From positions 1-38,347 of the forward strand of contig JBFHGJ010000052.1 of assembly GCA_041583135.1 (NCBI GenBank): 38,347 bases of DNA, written 5' to 3'. The notes below the pieces were generated by a model that saw only the letters and a program-made list of their open reading frames with translations, did no database searches and had not been told where the DNA came from. Origin of the DNA: JABSOG01 sp041583135. GTDB lineage: Bacteria; Pseudomonadota; Gammaproteobacteria; Enterobacterales; Alteromonadaceae. The translations under genes were made by a program, and so were the position numbers. Shown here in pieces: positions 18,458-28,267 of the stretch. How positions within the stretch are numbered: the first letter of the stretch is position 1; the number at the start of each line of letters is the position of its first letter.

Positions 18458-21400
18458 TAAATCGATACTCTCTTTTTGCGGGTGGTGCCGGTACTATTGC
18501 CAGAGACCTTACCGACCAAGCGCTGCTGGTCGATTAAGCGGGCAATGCTGACAAGACGGGCGTCATCAAACACCCGGCGATAGTTGAGCCTGACACGATA
18601 AATTTGTTCAATTCGGGTAATAAACTGGGTCACCAATAACGAATGACCGCCGATATCGAAGAAGTTATCTTCACGGGAGATATCCGCTCGGCCAAGTAAC
18701 TGCTGCCATAGCTGATGAACTTGGCGCTCGACATCTGTACTGGGCGCGACAATCTCTCTGTCGTTATCGGTTTGCGCCAACGCCAATAAGGCGCGGGTGT
18801 CTATTTTGCCATTTTTATTCAGCGGCATTTGCGCGATGGTCTTAATCGCATCGGGCAACAAAAACGCCGCCAACTGCTTGCGTAGTGCATCCATAACCCT
18901 AGCGTTATCAAGCGCGTCTGCCACCACAAAGGCAAACAGACGCTTACCGTCAAATACCACCTTGGCCTGGGTGATGGCCATCTCGGTTAATTTCAGCAGC
19001 GCATTTTCGATTTGCGCAGGTTCAATACGATAGCCGCGACGTTTAAATTGACTGTCTCGTCTGCCGACAAAAGCAATGGTGCCATCTGCCATCACTCGGC
19101 CTAAATCGCCACTGAGATATAGCTTTGCTTGTGCCGCCCAAGGGTTGGCAACGAATTTTTGCTCACTTAGGCGTTCGTCGTTAAAGTAGCCCTGTGGCAT
19201 AAAACGGGCGCTAAAGGCGATTTGACCAACCTCACCTTCGCCACATATAGTCATGTTGTCATTGAGCACCAACAGCTGCACATCGGCAACACCCTGTGCG
19301 CTCAAATCGGCGTGCGCTTGCGGCGCATCGGGTAAGTGACATGCGCCTATACCAAGGGCACGGCCGGTTTCGGTGGCGCCGTAAAGGTTGACCAGTTGCG
19401 CCTTTGGCGCCAACTGGTGGGCCAAGTTCAATACCTCAGCGCTCAGCGGCTCACCACCAAACATCACAGTGGTCATACTAAACACCGGCGCCAACTGCCC
19501 GGCAAACAAGAACTGCGCTAAGCTCGGGGTCAAATTGACACAGTTGATCTGCTGTTGATTAAGCCAAGTATGCGCATCTCCCGGCATCATCGCCTGCTCA
19601 TCAGGCACATAAATCGCCGCCCCGATGGCCAAAGGCAAAAAGATGTCTCTTAATAACGGGTCATGGGTCAAGCCACTCATCATGGCAAAGCGGCTATTGC
19701 CGTCAAACCCAAAACGCTCGGCAGTCGCGCCAGCATAGGCGTTGAGGCTGGCGTGGGTGCCAAGCACCGCCTTTGGCGTGCCATCGCTGCCGGAGGTAAA
19801 GGCCAAGTAGGCGCCCTCGTCCGCGACGACGTTGTGCGCTTCAAACTCAAGGTGCTGGGCAAACGAACGTTCATATTGAAAAGTGGTAATATGACCAAGG
19901 ACTTTTGGCGCCATACGGCCAAAGCGAATTTGGCACACCGGCTGACACAGCCTTACTTGCTCACCGAGCATGGTTGCGGTGAGCTTGTCATCGACCATAA
20001 CAAATCGAGCAGCGGCTTTAAGCACCGCCAACATGGCCACAACCACACCGGCGCAGCGATTGGCTTCGATGGCCACCACTTGACCCGGCATTACGCCTTT
20101 TTGCACCAACAGTGCCGCTAGCGTATTGGACTGAGCATCAAGTTCGCCGTAACTCAAACTCACCTGCTTATCGACAACAGCCGGTTGCTCGCTATAGCGT
20201 GCAAAATCGGCGTAAACCGGGCCGCGCCAAGTTGGCGCCTCGGCACAGCCAAGCTGAGCGATGGTGCGCTGAGCCTGAGCGCCGTCATCAAGACGGTAAT
20301 CTTGCCAATTGGCGCTGCTGTTGCGACTAACTTCAAGCAGCAACCGCTTGATACTTAGGGCAATGTGTTCTATTTCCTGCAGGTCAAATCGGCCATTGTC
20401 GAATTGACAGGTCAAGGCCAAGCCATTGTCATGGTGCTTAACATAAAACGACAGGCCAAACTTGGCCTCTATTTGCGGCTCGACATCAAACTCGGCGCTA
20501 AAGAAATCATTGTTAAGACTACTGCCCGGTAGCGACAAATAGTTGAAAAAGACGTTAAACAGCGCCGCTGCACTCAAACCTGCACTGTGTGCAATGGTTT
20601 CACTGGGCAAGTCCTGATGGGCCAGCACCTGCTCGATATTGCGCGTTTGTGCCCGCAAAACTTGGGCAAAGCTCTGCTGCGCCTGTAAACGAACCCGTAG
20701 CGGCAAGTTGTTGACAAAGTTGCCCACCAGTTTTTCACAGCCACCAAGATGACGACCGGCGCTGGCGATCCCCATGTTGAAATCGACCATGCCACTGCGC
20801 CTTGCCAGTACCAAACCGGCGGCACTGACCAACACGCTAAAGAGCGTGCTGTGGTGGCGCTTAGCCAAAGCATCAAGCGCGCTCAAAAGTTCAGGCGCCA
20901 ACCACGCATTGATATCAAGGCGTTTTGACATAAAGCGCTTATCCTGCGAAACGGCACGACCTAAGTTCAGCAGTTGGCAATCATCGAGATAGTGCTGCCA
21001 AAAGTCCTTTTGTACCTTGGCACTTTGACTTGTTTCAAAGCGCTGTTGCCAGCGGGCATAATCGAGGTAGCTCGGCGCGTTGGCGCTTAACCCCACTTGA
21101 TCATCTAGCCCCAGCTTGAGTACACAGGCTTGATAACACTGAATAAAATCATTGACGAACAGCGACACGCTCCAGCCGTCAAACACCAAATGGTGAAAGC
21201 TAAAGTGCAAACGCCACATAAACGGCGAGAGCTTCACTACCAGTGCCGACATCAAAGGCGCCTGATTGAGGTCGAATACTTGCTTGGCATGGCGCTCAAC
21301 GGCCTGCGCCGCGCGAGCAAGTTGCGCGGTAGAATCGACTTCGCTTAAGTCGTCAAACTGTAACGGGCAACTTTGTGCGGGCATAACGACCTGTACCGGC

Positions 21401-24400
21401 GCACCATCGACCATATCGACCCGGGTGCGTAATGCCTGATGACGCTCAATTAGCTTATCTAACGTGTCGCGAATGGCTTTAAGCGACACCTGTCCTTCCA
21501 TTTTTATGCCACCGGCGATATGGTTTTCACTGCTACCGGCTTTGAGTTGTTCTACCAGCCACACCCGCATTTGCGATGCCGACAACGGCCCAATATGTTG
21601 TTCATCGCTCACGGTAATATCATAATCGGGATTGTTGCCGCCGCGCCCGTCGAGATAGGCGGCCAACTCAGCGATGGTCGGATGATTCAGCAGCTCTTTT
21701 GGCGTCAACTGTAGATCAAAACGCTCAGCGGCGCCGTGCACCAGTTGTGCCAGCAACAAGGAGTTACCGCCAAGTTCAAAGAAGTTATCTTCAATGCCAA
21801 AATCGTCAACCGCCAACAGCGCCGTCCATAGACGATAGAGCTGTTGCTCGGTGGTACTGCTCGGCGCAGTACCTGCAACCCGGCGCTCTGGCGCCAGTGC
21901 CGCTAGGGCTTTTTTATCGACCTTATCATTGCTCAGCATCGGCAGTTTAGCTAAAAAGACAATACTGGCAGGCACCATAAAATCAGGCAATTGCGCTTTC
22001 AAGGCTTGTTTGAGCGCTCTACTGCGCTGGTTTTGTTCGTGCAGTTGCTCATCGTTTTGCCCCTGAACGCAGTGGTATTTATCTTCACATACCACAAACG
22101 CGGCCAAATGCTTGTTTGCCCCCTCGCCTTTAACCAAGACCACCGCCTCTTGCACCAGAGGCTCGGCTTTTAGCAAGTTGGCCACTTCACCCGGCTCAAC
22201 CCTAAAACCACGGATTTTAACCTGATCGTCTGCGCGGCCAACAAATACCAGCTGCCGGTTTTGATCCCAGCGCACCAAATCACCGCTGCGATATAGGCGT
22301 TTATGAGGATGCTCAAATGGGTTATCGATAAAGCGCTCGGCAGTCAGTTGTGGCTGCTGTATATAGCCGTTGGTGACGCCATCGCCACCGATATATAGTT
22401 CGCCGCAAACGCCCGGCGGGCTTAACTGCCTTTGACTGTCCAATACCCAAAGGCTGGTGTTGGCAACGGCGGTGCCGATAGGTGTTACCGCATCGGCATC
22501 CGGGCGCGTATCGGCACCAACAACATATAAGCTACTACAAACCGTCGTCTCTGATGGGCCGTAACCATTGATGATGGTTGCCCCTTCAAGCCCTTGATTG
22601 AGATCCCACAGCAATTGATGGGCAATTGGCTCAACACCGACCAACAGGCGCTTTAACGCAAAGGGTGATTGTCTCAGTTGCGTTAACAGCTCAGGCAGAA
22701 CAAACGCCGGTAAAAAGGTGCTGTGAATGCGATATTCACTGAGCCACTGTAACAAAGGCTGAGGCAAGGCGCGGATCGCTTGCGGCACGATATGCAAAGT
22801 GGCGCCAAAACACAGCGCCGAGAAAATTTCATAAACCGCGACGTCAAAGCCGAAGTTGGCCCAAACCGCACCATTGTCGCCTGCAGCCAGTGGCCGTTTA
22901 CGATGAAAATCATACAATAGGTTAATCAAGCCCTGATGATGACACATCACCCCTTTGGGTTTACCGGTCGAGCCTGAAGTATAAATCAAATAGGCGTTTT
23001 GTAACCCTGTGCTTTGTCGCTGACATTCGGTGTTTTGGGCACCTGCGCCATAGCTTAATTCGTCTAATGCCAACACCACACAACCGGCTTCAATCGGCGC
23101 GCTTGATTGCAAAGCTTTGGTGCTTAAGATCAAGCGACAATCGGCGTCTTTGACCATGTAGCCTAAGCGATCGGATGGGTTTTGAGGATCCATCACCATA
23201 AACGTCATACCGGCTTGTAATACCCCAAGCATCGCAACGATGGTATCGATAGAGCGCTCGGTATAAATCCCGATAACCTGATTGTGTTCAAGGCCCTTGT
23301 TGCCGATAAGCGTCGCCAGCGTACCTGCAAGCTGCGCCAATTCGCCGTAGCTTATCTGCCCTTCAGTTGAGACCACGGCAAGCTGCTCGGCGTGTTGTTT
23401 GGCTTGCTGGGTAAAAAGCTGATCAATGGTGGTGGCAGGACAATCAAGCAAAGGCCCATTGATGCGTTCAAGCTCTGATTGATATTGCGTGGCATCGAGT
23501 AAGGCGATTTCTGCCATGGCCAACGCTTGGCCTTTTACGAGCTGAGCGAGCACATGGTTGAATTGGCTTTGCAGCGACTCGATGGTTTGCGCGTCAAACA
23601 ACTTGGCATTGTACTGCCAGCCGATAGTCAACTTGCCCTCGGCATCGCCCACCAGCAAATTCAAGTCATACTTGGCTTGGCTTTGATTGAGTTCGCGGCG
23701 GCTAAGTGTCGCCTGTCCTAAAGAAAACGCGTTTTTTAACTTGGGTTGTTCGGCAATCGCAATTTGAAACAACGGCGCATAGGCGTTGCTGCGCGGTACA
23801 CCTGAAAGCTCAACCAAACGCTCAAAAGGCACCGACTGATTTAACTGGGCGTCGATATGGGTTTGTCTGATATGACTGAGATACTGATCAAGGCGGTCAA
23901 ACTGAGTTTGGCAACGCAGCACCAAGGCATTGACAAAAAAACCAACCAGATGGGCCATTTTTTCATCCAAACGGTTGGCGACAAAAGTGCCAATGACCAT
24001 ATCGTTGGTGTTGCTGTTGCGGGCAAGCACGAGATTCAATATGCCGTGCACCAACATAAACGGTGTCATGCGATGCGCTTTTGCCAGCTCACTCAACCCT
24101 TGATAGGTCTGTGGCGCCACTTCAGTGTCGATTTGCGCCAATTGCGATTGACCATCGGCGCAGCGAGGATAATCGACATCGAGACTGTGCAGCACGGGAA
24201 TGCCTTCTAACTGACCACGCCAATAATCAAGCTGAGCGCTGTGACGACTGCTTTGTAGCGCCTCTCGTTGCCAGCAGGCGTAGTCGGCATATTGCAAAGG
24301 CAATGACGGCAACTGGGCCGCACGCGCTTGGGACAACGCCTGATACAGCTCAACCAATTCATTGACGATAACCTCGACAGACCAACCGTCGGCAGCAATG

Positions 24401-27400
24401 TGATGGAGATTAACCATCAGCACGCCTTGTGTTGGCGCCAGCTTGGCAAAGCACAGTTTAAGCATCACATCTCGTTGTAAATCAAAGCGGCTGTCGGCAA
24501 AACGCTTAAGTGCCAGTTGCAACTGCTGATGCTGGCTGGACGGTTCAAGGGCTTGATAATCAAGCACCAACACATGGACAGGCGCCGGTTTTTCGATGTT
24601 TTGCCGCACGCTTTGGCGCTCACCGGCATAATCAAACTGGGCGCTGTGGTAGGTGGTGCGCAAGACTTCATGACGTTCAACAATGGTTTCAAACGCCTGT
24701 TGTAGCAACGGGATATCAAGTACGCCTGCGACATCAAAGGCGGCAACCATATTGTAGGCACCGGCGTCGGCACCTTGTTGATGCAAATGCCACAAGCTTT
24801 GCTGCGCAAACGACAACGCGATCGGCTCGTCGTTGTGATGATAGCTACCCACGGCAATGTGCTGCTCGCTGCCATGGCCACGGCGTTTGTCAATCACCTC
24901 GGCCATTGCCGCTAGGCTGGTCATATGAAACACATCTTCAAGCAGTAAGTCGGCACTAAAGCTTTCATTGACCCGAGTGAGCAGCCTTACCGCCTGCAAC
25001 GAATGTCCACCGAGTTTAAAAAAGTGAGCGTCTGCGCCAATGCTCTGTAACGGTATCGACAGCAAGTCAGCCCAAAGCAGGGCCAACTGTTGTTCGGTCT
25101 CACTGTGCAGCGGTTTGACCTGCTCGCTTGTTACCTGAGTTGCGCCTAAGGCCTTTTTGTCGATTTTGCCGCTTAAGGTCATCGGCAAGGCATCAAGCAC
25201 GGTAATGGCCCCCGGCACCATATAATGAGGCACCTTTTGCTGAAGATGGGCCAAAAGCGAATGAATATCGATTGTGCCTTGCTCGTCGGCAACCACAAAG
25301 CCGTTAAGCCTATCATTTGTGGCCTCACCTTGTAGCGCAACCACGGCCGCCTGCTTGACGCCATCACATTCACACAACAGGCTTTCTATCTCGCCCAACT
25401 CAACCCGAAACCCTCTGATCTTGACCTGTTGGTCGTTACGGCCGATATAGGCGAGTTCGCCGTTATCAAGCCTGCGCACCAAATCACCGGTCTTATAGAC
25501 TTTGTATGGATTCTCAGGATTAAACGGGTCGTCGATAAAACGCTCGGCGGTCAATTCAGCTGCGTCGCAATAGCCGCGTGCCACACCGGCACCGGTCAGA
25601 TACAGTTCACCGACCATCCCCTCGGGTTGTAACTGGCCGCCTTCAGATACCACATAGGCAAAAGAACCGCCGACTGGCTGGCCTATGGTCGGGGTATTGC
25701 GACAAGGCTCATCGAACGCTTTAAACGTGGAATAGACGGTATCCTCAGAAGGGCCATAGAGGTTGTATACCTTGGCGACACTCGGCAAAGCCAACAGCTG
25801 ATTGACCAAGGTGCGGCTTAACGGCTCACCGGCGAGGGCAATGGTGCGTGCACTGCTTGGCAAACATTGCTGCTCCAACATCAAGGCCGCAGCCGAGGGC
25901 ACGGTATTGATAAAGCTCGGTTCGAGTGCCCGTTGGGTTAACTCTAAGATATCGCTCACCACCAGGCATTGCCCGCCAACACATAGCGGCGCAAACATTT
26001 CAAATACGGAAATATCGAAGTTGAGCGAGGTGCTAAAGAGCATTTTAGCCAAAGCAGTTTCATCAAAAGTTGCAACGGCCCACTGCAACAAAGCATCGAC
26101 ATTGCCCCTTGTCACCTCGACCCCTTTAGGTTTGCCGGTCGAGCCTGAGGTATAGATGACATACATCAGATCATTTGGGCTGGTGTGAGGATGAGCGATA
26201 TTGCTCTGCTCTTGTGGCTGTAGCGGCTGTTCAAGCAAGGTATCGATACGGTAGGCATTATCGCTTTGAATAAAATCAGGCAGCGTCTGGTCGCACAAAA
26301 TCGCGCCTAGACTGCTGTTGTCTACCATATAGCTCAAACGGGCCTGCGGGTAACTCTTATCAAGCGGCACGTAGGCACCACCAGCCTTTGCGATGCCCAG
26401 TACGGCGACCAAGGTCGCGATAGAACGGTCGAGATAAATGCCAACCTTAACACCCGGTCCGACGCCTTTGGCGATCAGGTAACCGGCGAGACGATTGGCT
26501 TTGGCATTGAGTTGTTGGTAACTCACCTCGCCCTTGCCGTCTTGCGCTGCGAGGGCTTGACCAAATCGCTCCACCGTATGCTCAAAACGCTGCATGACAC
26601 TTGGCTTGGCTGGCTGTGGTGCTGGCCATTGGCTCAACGCCGCCATTTGCTTGTGTGGCAGGCGCTGATATTGTGACGGCGCCAGTTCAGGATTAGCCAG
26701 CACCTGCGCCAGTAACGCCATCAAGCGCTCACTGAGCTGTTGCGCTTGGGCCTTGCTAAAGCAGGCCAAAGAGTAGTCGATTTGCCACTGGGCGGTGCCG
26801 CTTTTTGGGTAGGCCCAAAGGTTAAACTTGAGCGGCTGCGGTTCATGATTGTGGCTTAAATACACCAAAGCGCCGGTAGTACCGGCGAAATCAAGCTCGG
26901 CGTTAACCGCCAAGTAGTTAAAAGTCACGTCAAAGGGAGGTCCCATATCGGCGCTACGCTCAAGGGCGGCATTGATATGCCCTATCGGAAGTCGCTGATG
27001 TCTTAACGCTTGTTTTTGTTGTCTCGCCAATGCCTGTATCCAGCTCGCAAAGCTAGTGGCTTGTGTACAATCAACCACCATCGGATTGATGCCGGAAAAG
27101 ACCCCCAGCATGGTTCTCTCACTGCGCTTACGGCGATTGTGCACCGGCAGGCCGACACGGACACTTGGCGTTTCATACATCAGATGACAATAGAGGCTGA
27201 CCAAGGCGAGATAAAAATGGGCAGCGCTACAGTGAAGATCACGGCACAACTGATTGATGCGCTCACAGCTCTCGCGACTTAATTCAACCACCAAACGCTC
27301 GCTGCGCCCTTGCGCTGCAATGGCATCAAAGGCGTCAATTAGCCCCGCGCGGTCTAAGTCCGGCTGAGCCAGCCAAAAGGCTTTGTCGGCTTGGTATTTG

Positions 27401-27951
27401 TCCGATTGCACATAGGCATCGTCTTGCCAAGCTACCGCCGACCATTGGCGCTCAATGCCGTCTTCAAGCTCAGCGCCATTATACAACAGGCTCAAGCGCT
27501 CGGATAAATTGGAAAACCCCCAGCCATCGAGCATCAGGTGATGGGCCAACACCACATAGCGAAAGCGCTGCTCAGGCAATTGCAGCAACGCCGCCTCAAA
27601 CAATTCGGCGTCTTCTACTGTCATCGCCGTTTCGAACTTTTGTTGTAACCAAAGGTCGGCCGCTTGTTCGGCGTTAGCGTCACTGGAAAAATCGATCAGC
27701 GGCAGCTCAGCGGTTCTTTCTTGTGTTACATATTGAACCACTTGTTCATTCGAGCGATGAATGCGAATGCCGAAAGCCTGCTCATTTTGTACCAGCTGGG
27801 CATGGGCCTGTTGCAGCCTTTTTACCTCAATCTGTGTTAAATCTATGTAGCCGCCGACGTTGTACAGGGGATTATTTGGACGCCTGATCTGGTCAAAAAA
27901 GATATCTTGTTGCGCCAAAGTCAGGGGAAAATTGTCAGTGAGCTGATGCAT
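18457..27951 (-). CDS. Three-module NRPS, C-A-T-C-A-T-C-A-T, first protein of the assembly line
   Basis: 3164 residues. C1 (1-440) opens the protein with HHLMLDG at 137-143 and the motif QQDIFFDQ...PLYNVGGY typical of initiating C domains, suggesting the first residue is N-acylated or otherwise capped. A1 about 455-935 (TSGSTGKPKG at 601-610), T1 Ser984 in GGHS. C2 about 1045-1480 (HHIAADGWS), A2 about 1510-2010, T2 with GGNS. C3 about 2120-2560 (HHLVFDGWS), A3 about 2590-3050, T3 Ser3104 in GGHS. Pocket residues read by alignment to GrsA: A1 DIFNAALVYK (close to alanine-type codes such as DLFNNALTYK as I recall them), A2 DVYFLGGVCK (hydrophobic, unassigned), A3 DPRNMGLRAK (atypical, unassigned). 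No epimerase or thioesterase. The start is the ATG at 27951 with only a weak GGGGAT-like site, about 135 nt downstream of the predicted transcription start. The stop overlaps the next start (TAATG). No fatty-acyl ligase is visible nearby to supply an acyl starter. Confidence 0.96.
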   Translation of the reverse strand: MHQLTDNFPLTLAQQDIFFDQIRRPNNPLYNVGGYIDLTQIEVKRLQQAHAQLVQNEQAFGIRIHRSNEQVVQYVTQERTAELPLIDFSSDANAEQAADLWLQQKFETAMTVEDAELFEAALLQLPEQRFRYVVLAHHLMLDGWGFSNLSERLSLLYNGAELEDGIERQWSAVAWQDDAYVQSDKYQADKAFWLAQPDLDRAGLIDAFDAIAAQGRSERLVVELSRESCERINQLCRDLHCSAAHFYLALVSLYCHLMYETPSVRVGLPVHNRRKRSERTMLGVFSGINPMVVDCTQATSFASWIQALARQQKQALRHQRLPIGHINAALERSADMGPPFDVTFNYLAVNAELDFAGTTGALVYLSHNHEPQPLKFNLWAYPKSGTAQWQIDYSLACFSKAQAQQLSERLMALLAQVLANPELAPSQYQRLPHKQMAALSQWPAPQPAKPSVMQRFEHTVERFGQALAAQDGKGEVSYQQLNAKANRLAGYLIAKGVGPGVKVGIYLDRSIATLVAVLGIAKAGGAYVPLDKSYPQARLSYMVDNSSLGAILCDQTLPDFIQSDNAYRIDTLLEQPLQPQEQSNIAHPHTSPNDLMYVIYTSGSTGKPKGVEVTRGNVDALLQWAVATFDETALAKMLFSTSLNFDISVFEMFAPLCVGGQCLVVSDILELTQRALEPSFINTVPSAAALMLEQQCLPSSARTIALAGEPLSRTLVNQLLALPSVAKVYNLYGPSEDTVYSTFKAFDEPCRNTPTIGQPVGGSFAYVVSEGGQLQPEGMVGELYLTGAGVARGYCDAAELTAERFIDDPFNPENPYKVYKTGDLVRRLDNGELAYIGRNDQQVKIRGFRVELGEIESLLCECDGVKQAAVVALQGEATNDRLNGFVVADEQGTIDIHSLLAHLQQKVPHYMVPGAITVLDALPMTLSGKIDKKALGATQVTSEQVKPLHSETEQQLALLWADLLSIPLQSIGADAHFFKLGGHSLQAVRLLTRVNESFSADLLLEDVFHMTSLAAMAEVIDKRRGHGSEQHIAVGSYHHNDEPIALSFAQQSLWHLHQQGADAGAYNMVAAFDVAGVLDIPLLQQAFETIVERHEVLRTTYHSAQFDYAGERQSVRQNIEKPAPVHVLVLDYQALEPSSQHQQLQLALKRFADSRFDLQRDVMLKLCFAKLAPTQGVLMVNLHHIAADGWSVEVIVNELVELYQALSQARAAQLPSLPLQYADYACWQREALQSSRHSAQLDYWRGQLEGIPVLHSLDVDYPRCADGQSQLAQIDTEVAPQTYQGLSELAKAHRMTPFMLVHGILNLVLARNSNTNDMVIGTFVANRLDEKMAHLVGFFVNALVLRCQTQFDRLDQYLSHIRQTHIDAQLNQSVPFERLVELSGVPRSNAYAPLFQIAIAEQPKLKNAFSLGQATLSRRELNQSQAKYDLNLLVGDAEGKLTIGWQYNAKLFDAQTIESLQSQFNHVLAQLVKGQALAMAEIALLDATQYQSELERINGPLLDCPATTIDQLFTQQAKQHAEQLAVVSTEGQISYGELAQLAGTLATLIGNKGLEHNQVIGIYTERSIDTIVAMLGVLQAGMTFMVMDPQNPSDRLGYMVKDADCRLILSTKALQSSAPIEAGCVVLALDELSYGAGAQNTECQRQSTGLQNAYLIYTSGSTGKPKGVMCHHQGLINLLYDFHRKRPLAAGDNGAVWANFGFDVAVYEIFSALCFGATLHIVPQAIRALPQPLLQWLSEYRIHSTFLPAFVLPELLTQLRQSPFALKRLLVGVEPIAHQLLWDLNQGLEGATIINGYGPSETTVCSSLYVVGADTRPDADAVTPIGTAVANTSLWVLDSQRQLSPPGVCGELYIGGDGVTNGYIQQPQLTAERFIDNPFEHPHKRLYRSGDLVRWDQNRQLVFVGRADDQVKIRGFRVEPGEVANLLKAEPLVQEAVVLVKGEGANKHLAAFVVCEDKYHCVQGQNDEQLHEQNQRSRALKQALKAQLPDFMVPASIVFLAKLPMLSNDKVDKKALAALAPERRVAGTAPSSTTEQQLYRLWTALLAVDDFGIEDNFFELGGNSLLLAQLVHGAAERFDLQLTPKELLNHPTIAELAAYLDGRGGNNPDYDITVSDEQHIGPLSASQMRVWLVEQLKAGSSENHIAGGIKMEGQVSLKAIRDTLDKLIERHQALRTRVDMVDGAPVQVVMPAQSCPLQFDDLSEVDSTAQLARAAQAVERHAKQVFDLNQAPLMSALVVKLSPFMWRLHFSFHHLVFDGWSVSLFVNDFIQCYQACVLKLGLDDQVGLSANAPSYLDYARWQQRFETSQSAKVQKDFWQHYLDDCQLLNLGRAVSQDKRFMSKRLDINAWLAPELLSALDALAKRHHSTLFSVLVSAAGLVLARRSGMVDFNMGIASAGRHLGGCEKLVGNFVNNLPLRVRLQAQQSFAQVLRAQTRNIEQVLAHQDLPSETIAHSAGLSAAALFNVFFNYLSLPGSSLNNDFFSAEFDVEPQIEAKFGLSFYVKHHDNGLALTCQFDNGRFDLQEIEHIALSIKRLLLEVSRNSSANWQDYRLDDGAQAQRTIAQLGCAEAPTWRGPVYADFARYSEQPAVVDKQVSLSYGELDAQSNTLAALLVQKGVMPGQVVAIEANRCAGVVVAMLAVLKAAARFVMVDDKLTATMLGEQVRLCQPVCQIRFGRMAPKVLGHITTFQYERSFAQHLEFEAHNVVADEGAYLAFTSGSDGTPKAVLGTHASLNAYAGATAERFGFDGNSRFAMMSGLTHDPLLRDIFLPLAIGAAIYVPDEQAMMPGDAHTWLNQQQINCVNLTPSLAQFLFAGQLAPVFSMTTVMFGGEPLSAEVLNLAHQLAPKAQLVNLYGATETGRALGIGACHLPDAPQAHADLSAQGVADVQLLVLNDNMTICGEGEVGQIAFSARFMPQGYFNDERLSEQKFVANPWAAQAKLYLSGDLGRVMADGTIAFVGRRDSQFKRRGYRIEPAQIENALLKLTEMAITQAKVVFDGKRLFAFVVADALDNARVMDALRKQLAAFLLPDAIKTIAQMPLNKNGKIDTRALLALAQTDNDREIVAPSTDVERQVHQLWQQLLGRADISREDNFFDIGGHSLLVTQFITRIEQIYRVRLNYRRVFDDARLVSIARLIDQQRLVGKVSGNSTGTTRKKRVSI
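18790..20220 (-). other. Atypical adenylation domain (third A domain of the first NRPS)
   Basis: This A domain departs from its neighbours at the core motifs. Motif A3 is FTSGSDGTPKAVLG (usually TSGSTGxPKG). The A4 region is GLTHDPLLRDIFLPL instead of FDxSxxEMF. The A5 region is YGATETGRALG instead of YGPTETT. The A8 Gly-Tyr-Arg-Ile-Glu and A10 NGKID motifs are normal, so it is probably active. I recognise the HDPLLRDIF pattern as a minor A-domain class but cannot assign its substrate. The pocket reads DPRNMGLRAK by alignment. Confidence 0.7.
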
Positions 27952-28068
27952 ACTTTATGTTTTATCCCCGTCAAATTCTTTTGAAAAACTTTGTTCTACG
28001 ACAAGTTGGGCAATTGGGTCTTTGCCGTAACCAAGATACATGGTTAAACTAACAAAAACGGACCCAAT

Positions 28069-28111
28069 ACAGCTATGACATATGCGACAAAAAAGTATAA
28101 CAGCTGCGACA
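28069..28111. promoter_or_regulatory. Direct repeats around the NRPS operon promoter, candidate operator
   Basis: ACAGCTATGACA (28069-28080) and ACAGCTGCGACA (28100-28111) match at 10 of 12 bases, 31 bp apart. TGCGACA also occurs twice exactly, at 28083-28089 and 28105-28111, 22 bp apart. The repeats bracket the predicted -10 box. Directly repeated half-sites about two or three helical turns apart are typical of AraC-family operators, and an AraC-output regulator is encoded 1.6 kb away. Binding is an inference. Confidence 0.45.
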
Positions 28112-28123
28112 TTTTCTGCTCAA
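28094..28123 (-). promoter_or_regulatory. Sigma70-like promoter of the NRPS-PKS operon
   Basis: On the minus strand, -35 TTGAGC (28118-28123), an 18-bp spacer, and -10 TATACT (28094-28099) preceded by TG as an extended -10. Transcription would start near 28087, giving a 5' leader of about 135 nt before the ATG at 27951. It is the best promoter I see for the operon, since the genes downstream are overlapping or closely spaced. Confidence 0.55.
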
Positions 28124-28143
28124 CAAAGCGTCACAATAAATTT

Positions 28144-28149
28144 TATACT
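28144..28149 (+). promoter_or_regulatory. Possible -10 box for the ATP-grasp gene
   Basis: TATACT on the plus strand within an AT-rich stretch, about 119 bp upstream of the ATG at 28268. No convincing -35 hexamer lies 16-18 bp upstream, so if real it may depend on an activator. Low confidence. Confidence 0.25.
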
Positions 28150-28267
28150 TTTATTTCAATGGGTTACAAATTCTAAAAATAAGAACCCGATAAAAACACA
28201 GGTCGAAGACTCGCACCTCACAATTCGGTGATTTCGATACAAAAAACGTAAGCAAAAGGTTAGTAAA

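Noticed and set aside
10472..27951. Epimerisation or thioesterase domain within the NRPS proteins
   Set aside because: Sequence between and after T domains runs straight into the next C domain or the C-terminal tail; no E or TE motifs were found.
1632..28000. Many long open frames on the plus strand and in other frames opposite the NRPS-PKS genes
   Set aside because: They are shadows of large GC-balanced coding genes, with no protein-family patterns or start signals.
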